A stretch of 64,000 nt of DNA, from assembly GCA_023436065.1 (NCBI GenBank), contig JAEZKU010000030.1, forward strand, positions 1-64,000, written 5' to 3'. The translations under genes and the position numbers were made by a program. The notes beneath the pieces were generated by a model. That model was not told the origin of the DNA. It made no database searches and saw only the letters and a program-made list of their open reading frames with translations. This DNA comes from Bacillota bacterium. Its GTDB lineage: Bacteria; Bacillota; Clostridia; Lachnospirales; Lachnospiraceae. This document shows, one piece after another, positions 33,671-40,813 of the stretch (the stretch's first letter is position 1; every line of letters begins with the position of its first letter).

Positions 33671-34579
33671 ATGAGGCACTTTTTATCACTATTGGATTAT
33701 TCAAGTGAGGAATTAACAGGAATTCTGGACCGGGCTGATTATATGGCGAAGGCTTGGCAGGAGAATCGTATGCCTGCAAATCTAATGAATGAACAGGTGG
33801 GCTTATGGTTTTACGGCAATGGCTTTCGTAACAGAGTGGCTTTTGATATCGGATTGCAGGCTATGGGTGCCAAAGTATCCTATATTCCCGGAGAATTGGG
33901 GAACCATGAACCGCTTGAGGATATTGGGCAATATCTCAGCAATTGGTTCACCCTTCTGGTTATCAGGGCGAAAAGACAGGAGGATCTGCTGTATCTGGCA
34001 AAAACCTCAACCATCCCTGTGATTAATGCAAGAACAAACCTCAGCCATCCCTGTGAGATCATGGGTGATCTGCAGTTCCTCCGTCAATATCGCGGATCAC
34101 TGAAAGAGTTGAAGCTGGTCTTTGTGGGAGAAGTTACAAATATATGCATGAGTTGGTTTGAGGCGGCTGTCAAATTTCCAATCAGTGTGGTACAGGTAGC
34201 ACCTGAGGGTTATGAGGCGGATCAGGCACTCCTGGAAAAACTGAATCAGAATGCAGTCGGCAGTATATCGACAAGCAATGCTCTGGATGAAGTAATCCAT
34301 CAAGCGGATGTCATCTATACAGATTGTTGGCCGAGTACGGACAACGCGGAAGATAAGGAGCATATCAGAAAGGAATTTCTTCCTTATCAAATCACGAAGA
34401 ACCATCTAAAAAGTTTATCAAAGCAAGGTGTATTTCTGCCCTGTCCTCCGGTGACCAGAGGTCAGGAGGTATCCTATGATGCTATGGAATCTGAGCGGTG
34501 TAAGAATTTTCAGGCAAAGAATTATCTCCTGCATAGTCAGAATGCCATCGCTGAGATGATAGTTCATTTCAATAAATAG
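33671..34579 (+). CDS. aspartate/ornithine carbamoyltransferase-fold protein with degenerate carbamoyl-phosphate site
   Basis: A 302-residue protein with the two-domain layout of ornithine carbamoyltransferases. Family anchors are the start LSLLDYSSEELTGILDRAD, LSHPCEIMGDL (canonical HPxQ), KLVFVGEVTNI and PCPPVTRGQEVS (canonical HCLP...RGxE). Where the family binds carbamoyl phosphate with SxRTR, this protein has YGNGFRNRVAFD (about residues 48-59), and HPxQ is HPCE. It may use another substrate or be non-catalytic. No argF/argG-type neighbours are present. ATG 33671 follows CAGGGGGAGTTTG. Confidence 0.8.
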   Translation: MRHFLSLLDYSSEELTGILDRADYMAKAWQENRMPANLMNEQVGLWFYGNGFRNRVAFDIGLQAMGAKVSYIPGELGNHEPLEDIGQYLSNWFTLLVIRAKRQEDLLYLAKTSTIPVINARTNLSHPCEIMGDLQFLRQYRGSLKELKLVFVGEVTNICMSWFEAAVKFPISVVQVAPEGYEADQALLEKLNQNAVGSISTSNALDEVIHQADVIYTDCWPSTDNAEDKEHIRKEFLPYQITKNHLKSLSKQGVFLPCPPVTRGQEVSYDAMESERCKNFQAKNYLLHSQNAIAEMIVHFNK

Positions 34580-34731
34580 AAAAACAACATTTAATTATGT
34601 CTGTCGTACTCGGTACAATCATTGGACTTACCGGACATTTGCTAAACCTTTCTTTATAGTTGTGGAAGACAATGGATACTGCAGATTGAGCAGATAAGAC
34701 AACTTTTGTTGTAAATAGACCATGTACAAAG

Positions 34732-34790
34732 ACTCCCCATTTGAGTAAGATATTCCCATACAGGGTTATCAATCATGAGGGGAGTTTTTA
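34732..34790 (+). promoter_or_regulatory. leader hairpin covering the ribosome site of the first isochorismatase gene
   Basis: ACTCCCC (34732-34738) pairs with GGGGAGT (34779-34785), which is the ribosome-binding sequence of the next gene. Inside lies a second hairpin, GATA-TT-CCC-ATACA-GGG-T-TATC (34749-34770). Five T follow. It could act as a translational switch or a weak attenuator. The rest of the gap from 34580 shows no recognised element. Confidence 0.5.
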
Positions 34791-34791
34791 T

Positions 34792-35277
34792 ATGTCTAAA
34801 AAGGCTTTATTAATTTTGGATATGCAGAAGGGTTGCCGGGAAGCAACATCCTGCAAGCCTATCTTTGACAAAGCAGTACAAAGCATTAACGGCATCAGCC
34901 AGACCTTCCGTAAGGAGAACCTGCCTGTTGTAGTGATACAGCATATTGAAATGGGCGCTTTGAAGGCAGATGGCTTTGATAATGTTGAGGATCTGTTAGT
35001 AGCTGAGTCAGATTATAGGATCGAAAAGAACTTTTATAATTCCTTCTGGAAGACAGACTTAGAGGATATATTGAAGAAGGAAGAGGTTGACACGGTGATA
35101 GTCAGCGGTTTTGCTGCTGAATTCTGCGTGGCGGCTACCTGTAACGGAGCATTGGAGAGGGGATTCAATGCATATTTATTACAGGGTGCGGTTGCGGGAT
35201 TTACAGAAGAAGGTGTTGACCTGCTGCAGAAGTGGAGACCGCTGATGTCAGCAGCAGCTTTAAAGAATGCTTTATAA
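34792..35277 (+). CDS. isochorismatase-family cysteine hydrolase, copy 1
   Basis: A 161-residue alpha/beta hydrolase of the isochorismatase/nicotinamidase superfamily. The catalytic Asp is in LLILDMQKGC and the nucleophile Cys in VIVSGFAAEFCVAATCNGAL, with a Lys expected in between. The open frame starts 17 codons earlier, but ATG 34792 follows GAGGGGAG and begins at the family N-terminus. A second, clearly homologous gene of identical length follows at 35492. Substrate unknown; such enzymes hydrolyse amides, for example nicotinamide or ureido compounds. Confidence 0.85.
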   Translation: MSKKALLILDMQKGCREATSCKPIFDKAVQSINGISQTFRKENLPVVVIQHIEMGALKADGFDNVEDLLVAESDYRIEKNFYNSFWKTDLEDILKKEEVDTVIVSGFAAEFCVAATCNGALERGFNAYLLQGAVAGFTEEGVDLLQKWRPLMSAAALKNAL

Positions 35278-35342
35278 TAAGGTGTATCACCATAGCGTTT
35301 CGATAGGGGAAAGAAAGTTATAATAGGAGGCAGTCTTGCCGG

Positions 35343-35381
35343 CAGAGTCATTGCTCGTAGCAATGACTCTGTTTTTTCGTT
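35343..35381 (+). terminator. intrinsic terminator between the two isochorismatase genes
   Basis: CAGAGTCATTGCT pairs perfectly with AGCAATGACTCTG around CGT, followed by TTTTTTCGTTTTTT. It shows the long frame extending upstream of the second gene is not coding. Confidence 0.93.
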
Positions 35382-35491
35382 TTTTCATTTTATTCTGGTG
35401 CGGGAAAAGCATATATGGTACAATTTCCCTGAAGCAGACAATAAATGAAAAAGCTTCTAATCATAAATCAACGGATAATAGGGAGGATACT

Positions 35492-35977
35492 ATGATAAAA
35501 CCGGCATTTTTAATTGTGGATATGCAAAAAAACTGTAAGGCAGGAACTTCCTGCAAGGCAGCCTTTGAAAAGGCGGTGGAATACATCAATGAGATCAGTC
35601 AGCATTTTCGGGCTAAAAAGCTGCCTGTTGTCATTATTCAGGACTGTGAGGACGGTGGACCTGAGACTGAGGGCTTTGCCTGTGTCGATGAGCTGGTGGT
35701 TTCCGATCAGGATTATAGAGTTATGAAAAGCTTCTGTAACTCTTTTTGGCAGACTGATTTGGACGAGTTTCTCAAAAAAGAGGGTGTGGATTGTGTCATC
35801 ATCAGCGGTTTTGCGGCTGAATACTGTGTGCTCTTTACTTATAACGGCGCGGTGGAGAGAGGATATCAGACCTTTTTACTTCAGAATGGTATTGCAGGTT
35901 TTTCGGAGGAGGAGATCAAGCGTATCCAACAACTCAGACCGGTGATCTCATACAATGCTGTGGAATATTTTATATAA
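35492..35977 (+). CDS. isochorismatase-family cysteine hydrolase, copy 2
   Basis: Again 161 residues, aligning without gaps to copy 1 at about half of positions (FLIVDMQKNC, LPVVIIQD, NSFWQTDL, VIISGFAAEYCVLFTYNGAV). The catalytic Asp and Cys are kept. ATG 35492 follows GGGAGGATACT; an upstream-open frame to 35336 crosses a terminator and is rejected. Tandem duplication with divergence suggests related but different substrates. The AraC-GyrI regulator follows 18 bp after its stop and may be co-transcribed. Confidence 0.86.
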   Translation: MIKPAFLIVDMQKNCKAGTSCKAAFEKAVEYINEISQHFRAKKLPVVIIQDCEDGGPETEGFACVDELVVSDQDYRVMKSFCNSFWQTDLDEFLKKEGVDCVIISGFAAEYCVLFTYNGAVERGYQTFLLQNGIAGFSEEEIKRIQQLRPVISYNAVEYFI

Positions 35978-35995
35978 CGGGGTTTGAAAAGAAAT

Positions 35996-36856
35996 ATGAA
36001 TTACTACATTGGGGTAATCAATGATACGGTGGATTATATTGAGGAGAATATAACAGAAAAGCTTACTCTGGGCACTTTGGCTAAGCAATTCGGAATATCA
36101 GACTTTCATTTTAACAGGATCTTCAAGGCCGTTACGGGAACATCCTTGAAGCAGTATGTCCTTGGACGGAAGCTTACGATGGCAGCTGATCTGATTATGG
36201 AAACGGATTCTTCTATTCTGGATATTTCTTTACATCTGGGATTTGAATATCCTGAGGTATTCAGCCGGGCTTTTAAGAAACAGTTCGGCATTGCCCCCAC
36301 GAAGCTTAGAGAAGAGGCAGTGACGGTGGAAGGTGTGCCAAAGGCCGGTATCGTAGACAGGGATATCATCAATTATAAAGGAATTCTCTCTGTTAAGGGC
36401 AGCAAGGTGTATCTGGAGGAATATGTGTTGGCAGGAATTAAACTTGAGCTGAATGTGTACCAGGAGGATTTCAGACACTCTCTGAAGTCACAGTCAGAGA
36501 ATTATTTTATGAAATCCTCCAAAGACAGCACATTACAGCAGGATAGGTTCTTTACGGTGGTTAGCTGCCATGGGGATGACAGCGGAGATTACAGCATATT
36601 TTGCGCGAGAGAGCTTATGAAGGGTTCTAAGCCGGCGAACTATTCTACCATAACAATACCAAAGGGGTGGTATGCCAAGTTCGAATACCAGGGTAATATG
36701 TTTGATATCCAGGGCCCCCTGATGGATGACTTGTACCGCTGGATTATGGTAAATGATGCAAAGCTTAATAATATCGGCATTGGCATGATTGATATTTACC
36801 ACAAGGATTACCCGACCAATGACAGTGTCACCATTCTTTTTCCGATTCAGGAATAA
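35996..36856 (+). CDS. AraC-family regulator with GyrI-like effector domain
   Basis: A 286-residue regulator. Two helix-turn-helix units occupy about residues 5-105 (LTLGTLAKQFGISDFHFNRI, ILDISLHLGFEYPEVFSRAF and KKQFGIAPTKLREEA). The C-terminal part (about 130-286) fits the GyrI-like small-molecule-binding domain, ending GIGMIDIYHKDYPTNDSV. ATG 35996 is used; TTG 35984 is also in frame but lies against the preceding GGGG. Its likely targets are the adjacent hydrolase genes and perhaps the esterase downstream. Effector unknown. Confidence 0.87.
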   Translation: MNYYIGVINDTVDYIEENITEKLTLGTLAKQFGISDFHFNRIFKAVTGTSLKQYVLGRKLTMAADLIMETDSSILDISLHLGFEYPEVFSRAFKKQFGIAPTKLREEAVTVEGVPKAGIVDRDIINYKGILSVKGSKVYLEEYVLAGIKLELNVYQEDFRHSLKSQSENYFMKSSKDSTLQQDRFFTVVSCHGDDSGDYSIFCARELMKGSKPANYSTITIPKGWYAKFEYQGNMFDIQGPLMDDLYRWIMVNDAKLNNIGIGMIDIYHKDYPTNDSVTILFPIQE

Positions 36857-36932
36857 TCAGCAAGATTAATCATGCAGAAGGACGATTCTTCCCATACAAT
36901 ATGCTTACGGCGAAAGCCGAAAGGATGAAAGG

Positions 36933-37829
36933 ATGGGAATAAGAATGAGTAGTATGCAAAGTGAATATGTAAGAAATATGATAAAGGAATCAGGCATGTG
37001 GAACCTGTCGCTTCCTGAGATAAGAAAGAACATGGAGGAAATGCAGTCCTCCGGTATTCAGGAAGGAATTAGAAATACCAGAGAGAATGTCGGTGGGGTG
37101 GAATGTGAGGTATTCTATTATGAGGAGGCAGAGAGAGATAAAGTCATTCTGTATTATCACGGTGGTGGCTTCTGTCTTGGAATTTATCCTTCCAACAGGG
37201 ACTTTGTTGCAGGATTAGCACATCGATGCAAAGCTGATATCTATATGCCGGACTACAGGCTTGCCCCGGAGAACCCGTATCCTGCAGCACTGGAGGATGC
37301 GACTCTGGTGTATCGGGGGATACTTGATCGGGGCATTCAACCTGAGAATATCGTAATCATGGGAGATTCCTCGGGAGGAGCTCTGTCTGTATCGGCACTT
37401 CTCGAACTGAAGGAGATGGGAATACCGATGCCAAAGGCATTAGCCTATATCACCCCTGTATTTGATCTGACCGGTGAATGTGAAACCATTCATACCAGAA
37501 GGGAGAAGGATCCCTTTGGACAGGAGGATCCTTTGTCGATTGCAAAGATTTATGTTGGGGAAAATGATCCATCCTCACCTAAGCTGTCTCCTCTGTTCGG
37601 AAAATTGGAGGGCTTGCCGCCTGCATTGATCCATTCAGCTGAATATGACGTTTTCGCAGGTGATACAGAGCGTTTTGCCAAGACAGTCTGTCTGGCCGGA
37701 GGTAAGGCAGAATATAAGGAATGGGAAGAGATGTGGCATATCTTCCATATGCAGGCTGCATTCGTTCCTGAGGCTGAGGTTGCCTTGGAGGAAATGTGCA
37801 GTTACATACGGAAAGCCTTGAATGAATAA
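36933..37829 (+). CDS. alpha/beta hydrolase (HSL-type esterase)
   Basis: A 298-residue esterase/lipase-type hydrolase. It has the oxyanion-hole motif YYHGGGFCLG, the nucleophile elbow GDSSGGAL, the acid in SAEYDVFAGD and the catalytic His in EMWHIFHMQ, the full set for the hormone-sensitive-lipase family. There is no signal peptide, so it is cytoplasmic. It starts at ATG 36933 behind GAAAGG; ATG 36945 is an alternative. Natural substrate unknown. Its 3' end faces the aminotransferase gene across a large hairpin. Confidence 0.88.
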   Translation: MGIRMSSMQSEYVRNMIKESGMWNLSLPEIRKNMEEMQSSGIQEGIRNTRENVGGVECEVFYYEEAERDKVILYYHGGGFCLGIYPSNRDFVAGLAHRCKADIYMPDYRLAPENPYPAALEDATLVYRGILDRGIQPENIVIMGDSSGGALSVSALLELKEMGIPMPKALAYITPVFDLTGECETIHTRREKDPFGQEDPLSIAKIYVGENDPSSPKLSPLFGKLEGLPPALIHSAEYDVFAGDTERFAKTVCLAGGKAEYKEWEEMWHIFHMQAAFVPEAEVALEEMCSYIRKALNE

Positions 37830-37858
37830 CTACGACTCTGTTCTAAATCATAATCGAA

Positions 37859-37948
37859 AAAGCGAAAGGACTAGCGCTCCCTGGCCTGATATATCCGTAA
37901 CCCCGATATCAGGTTCACAGGTGTGAGGAAAGCTGGTCCTTTCGCTTT
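37859..37948. terminator. large branched terminator between convergent genes
   Basis: AAAGCGAAAGGACTAGC (37859-37875) pairs with GCTGGTCCTTTCGCTTT (37932-37948). Inside, CCTGATAT pairs with ATATCAGG. The outer stem serves transcripts from both sides. The inner CCTGATAT...ATATCAGG stem is the same sequence as the inner stem of the palindromic repeats at 744 and 2564, so a repeat fragment may have been captured. Confidence 0.75.
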
Positions 37949-38003
37949 CTATATATTACGACAGATTCATATTACAGCAATTCTAAAGAAACTTCTGATA
38001 CAC

Positions 38004-39185
38004 TCATGCATATCTGTGGAAGATTTCACCCAGTCTGCGGATTCCCTCCTCAATCGTATCGGGATCAGAATTGGTATAGTTTAACCGAAGGGTATTTACC
38101 TTCTCCTTATATGCATAGAAGGGATCGCCCGGTACAAACATAACCTTTGCTCTTTGTGCCTCCTCAATCAGATCCATAGCCGCTTTCCCGTTATGAAGGG
38201 TTGCCCATAGGAACATGCCGCCCCGGGGTTTGGTATAGGACACATAAGCCGGAAAATGTCTTTTGATCGCTGCAATCATGGCGTCACTCTGCTCTTTATA
38301 CAGTGTTCTGATTTTTGAGATGTGCTGCTCATAATCATTATGGATCAGATAATCGTAAATCATATACTGAGCAAAGACATTGGTGTGCAGGTCAGAGCCC
38401 TGTTTGGCAACATTGACGTAGTTCATCAGCTCTTTATTCTTCGTGCAGAAGAAGCCAAGCCGCATACCCGGAGTAATTGTCTTTGAGAAGGAACCAAACA
38501 GAACACTGTACTCCAGCTTGCCGGCTCCGATATAGGGAAGTGTTTCTCCTGAAAAATTCAATTCTCCATAGGGATCATCCTCTACCAGTACTACTTTATA
38601 TTTGGCAAGAAGCATGCATACTGCTTCTCTTTTCGCTTCGGAATAGGTAAGACCGGTAGGATTTTGATAATTCGGTACGCTGTAAAACAGCTTAACAGGA
38701 TTATTTTGCAGTGCCTTCTCCAATTCCTCCAGATTGATGCCGTCCTCTTCCAGGGATACAGGGATGAATCTTGGCTCATAAAGGGAGAAGGACTGAATCG
38801 CTCCCAGATATCCCGGTTCTTCTATGATGATACAGTCGCCCTTGTTAATCAGTGCTTTACCGATCAGATCCAGGCCCTGCTGTGAGCCGGTAGTGATCAT
38901 AATATCCTCCGGTGAAAATTCAAGATCAAATCTCCTCTTGTATCGCTTGGCAATATATGTTCTTAGGGGGAGGTAACCTTCTGTGGTGGAATACTGGAAT
39001 ACCTTCTCTCCGCTATTTTCAATGATTCGCTGGGAGGCTTCGGAAAGTTCCCGTAAAGGGAAAGATATCGGGTTCGGTAAACCGCCGGCGAAGGAGATGA
39101 AGTCATCTGATTCTGTTACCTTTAGGATCTGTCTGGTAAAAGAAGGCTTGGTATTCAGAATCCTATCGGAATATAATCCGCTCAT
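38004..39185 (-). CDS. PLP-dependent aminotransferase (class I/II, 2-aminoadipate-type)
   Basis: A 393-residue fold-type I aminotransferase without a DNA-binding domain. It begins SDRILNTKPSFTRQILKVTE and contains FAGGLPNPISFP, TTGSQQGLDLIGKAL, VPNYQNPTGL, EDDPYGELNF and the PLP lysine in GSFSKTITPGMRLG. This matches the LysN/ARO8-like group that transaminates 2-aminoadipate, aromatic or branched amino acids. The frame is open 18 codons upstream, but ATG 39185 follows AAAGGAGCAAAT. It is divergent from a MocR-type gene and may be its target. Confidence 0.88.
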   Translation of the reverse strand: MSGLYSDRILNTKPSFTRQILKVTESDDFISFAGGLPNPISFPLRELSEASQRIIENSGEKVFQYSTTEGYLPLRTYIAKRYKRRFDLEFSPEDIMITTGSQQGLDLIGKALINKGDCIIIEEPGYLGAIQSFSLYEPRFIPVSLEEDGINLEELEKALQNNPVKLFYSVPNYQNPTGLTYSEAKREAVCMLLAKYKVVLVEDDPYGELNFSGETLPYIGAGKLEYSVLFGSFSKTITPGMRLGFFCTKNKELMNYVNVAKQGSDLHTNVFAQYMIYDYLIHNDYEQHISKIRTLYKEQSDAMIAAIKRHFPAYVSYTKPRGGMFLWATLHNGKAAMDLIEEAQRAKVMFVPGDPFYAYKEKVNTLRLNYTNSDPDTIEEGIRRLGEIFHRYA

Positions 39186-39237
39186 ATTTGCTCCTTTCTC
39201 ATTGGAAACAAATGTCTCCTTTGGTAAAATTTTTATC

Positions 39238-39266
39238 ATTATATCATTGCATTAATATGCAAACAA
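39238..39266 (-). promoter_or_regulatory. probable promoter of the aminotransferase gene
   Basis: On the minus strand TTGTTT (39266-39261) and TATAAT (39243-39238) are 17 bp apart. A TATGCAAACAAT block, similar to the operator-like repeats nearby, covers the -35. Confidence 0.5.
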
Positions 39267-39272
39267 TATCTA

Positions 39273-39340
39273 AATTGTCTGCAAAACAATAATCTTGTTA
39301 TTGAAAGTAGTCAGAAACAATTGTATAATTGTGTGCAAAA
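39273..39340. promoter_or_regulatory. operator-like direct repeats and MocR gene promoter
   Basis: AATTGTCTGCAAAA (39273-39286) and AATTGTGTGCAAAA (39327-39340) differ by one base and are 54 bp apart, about five helical turns. Between them TTGAAA (39301-39306) and TATAAT (39324-39329), 17 bp apart, form a strong plus-strand promoter whose -10 overlaps the second repeat. A related TATGCAAACAAT lies near 39256. MocR regulators are known to bind direct repeats beside their own promoters, so this is the likely operator. Confidence 0.65.
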
Positions 39341-39389
39341 GAAATTCAAGTTTACATGAGATAAGCTACGATGCGGAAATGGAGGAGTT

Positions 39390-40790
39390 ATGCCGGTAAA
39401 TTCATTTGAAAACTATCCCATGAGCTGGAAGCCGGATCTATCGAAAGCGACAGGGCCACTTTATAAGGCTTTGGCTGCAATGCTGGAAGAGGATATCAAA
39501 AACGGTACCCTGATGCCCGGGACCAAGCTTCCTCCGCAGCGGGAGCTGGCGGATTATCTGGACGTCAATTTAAGTACCATCTCCAGAGCCTTTAAGCTTT
39601 GTGAACAAAGTGGCCTGGTCAGTGCCGCGGTAGGGAACGGAACTTATATCTCCTCCGATGTGGGCACGAGCGGTATACTGAGCCCCAGCCCGGAGCAGCT
39701 GATTGAGATGGGAGCAATCCTTCCTCATGCAGAGCCGAATAAAATCATGGTAGAATATATGCAGAAAATGCTTTTAGAGCCTGATTCGGATAAATTATTC
39801 CAATATGGCCCCATAGGAGGTACTACCTGGCAGAGAGAAGCTGCCGCCAAGTGGATTGGTAAGACAGGTTATTCGGTGGAGGCGGAGAAAATTCTTTTCG
39901 CTGCCGGAGGACAAAATGCTATTGCAGCGGTCCTCGCCTCCTTATTCAAAGCAGGGGACCGGATTGGCACGGATCCGTTGACCTATCCCGGATTTAAAAC
40001 AGTAGCTAAGATGCTTGGAATTCAGCTGGTACCGCTGGAATGGAAGGACAACGAAATCACGGAGGAAGGCTTAATGAACGCCTGTAAAACCGACAGGCTA
40101 AAGGGGTTATATGTTATTCCGGACTATCATAATCCGACAACACATACCATGAGCCTAAATACCAGAAAGATGATAGCGGAAGTAGCAATGAAACAGAATA
40201 TCATTGTGATTGAGGATGCAATCAACAGTATGCTGAAGACGGATCCTCTGCCACCGGTGGCAGCCTTTGCTCCGGAACAGGTCATTCATATCATCAGCCT
40301 GTCTAAGGTGATTTCACCGGGACTTCGGCTTGCCTATGTCACAGCACCGGAGGCTTATCGCACGGAGATCAATACCGGAATATATAATCAGAACATTACA
40401 GTTGCACCCTTCCTTCTGGAGTTGTCTGCCAGACTCATTCACACGAGAAAAGCAGACAATATCGCAGCACAGCGCAGGGATTATACAAGACAACAGAATC
40501 AAATAGTGAGTCGTTATCTAGAAAAATTCGAAGTACTTGGAGAGGACACCTGCCCGTTTCATTGGATATTGCTTCCCGAAGCTTTTACGGGGAAGAGCTT
40601 TGAGATCTGTGCCAGGAATGAAGGGGTACAGGTATACTCAGGGGAACGTTTTCTGGTAGGAAACTCCAGGACTCCGGCTGCCGTCAGAATATCTGTGACT
40701 GCTGCCAGAAATTCTGCAGAATTCGAGGAAGGGATCAGGATATTACGAAGAATCCTGGATAGTGAAGATAAGACGGAGCTGCTGCTGTAG
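39390..40790 (+). CDS. MocR/PdxR-type regulator (GntR HTH fused to aminotransferase fold)
   Basis: A 466-residue protein. The GntR winged helix is at about residues 20-85 (MLEEDIKNGTLMPGTKLPPQ, then RELADYLDVNLSTISRAFKL), followed by a fold-type I aminotransferase-like domain with VIPDYHNPTTHTMS, EDAINSML and the PLP-binding lysine in ISLSKVISPGLRLAY. MocR proteins use PLP (or its amino-acid adduct) as effector. It is divergent from a stand-alone aminotransferase, with shared operator-like repeats in between. GAAATGGAGGAG precedes ATG 39390. Whether it keeps catalytic activity is unknown. Confidence 0.9.
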   Translation: MPVNSFENYPMSWKPDLSKATGPLYKALAAMLEEDIKNGTLMPGTKLPPQRELADYLDVNLSTISRAFKLCEQSGLVSAAVGNGTYISSDVGTSGILSPSPEQLIEMGAILPHAEPNKIMVEYMQKMLLEPDSDKLFQYGPIGGTTWQREAAAKWIGKTGYSVEAEKILFAAGGQNAIAAVLASLFKAGDRIGTDPLTYPGFKTVAKMLGIQLVPLEWKDNEITEEGLMNACKTDRLKGLYVIPDYHNPTTHTMSLNTRKMIAEVAMKQNIIVIEDAINSMLKTDPLPPVAAFAPEQVIHIISLSKVISPGLRLAYVTAPEAYRTEINTGIYNQNITVAPFLLELSARLIHTRKADNIAAQRRDYTRQQNQIVSRYLEKFEVLGEDTCPFHWILLPEAFTGKSFEICARNEGVQVYSGERFLVGNSRTPAAVRISVTAARNSAEFEEGIRILRRILDSEDKTELLL

Positions 40791-40813
40791 GTATCAAACA
40801 TTAAGAAAAGGAA

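Noticed and set aside
35336..35491. 52-codon N-terminal extension of isochorismatase copy 2
   Set aside because: It begins before and runs through a strong terminator; copy 1 has no such extension and a ribosome site precedes 35492.
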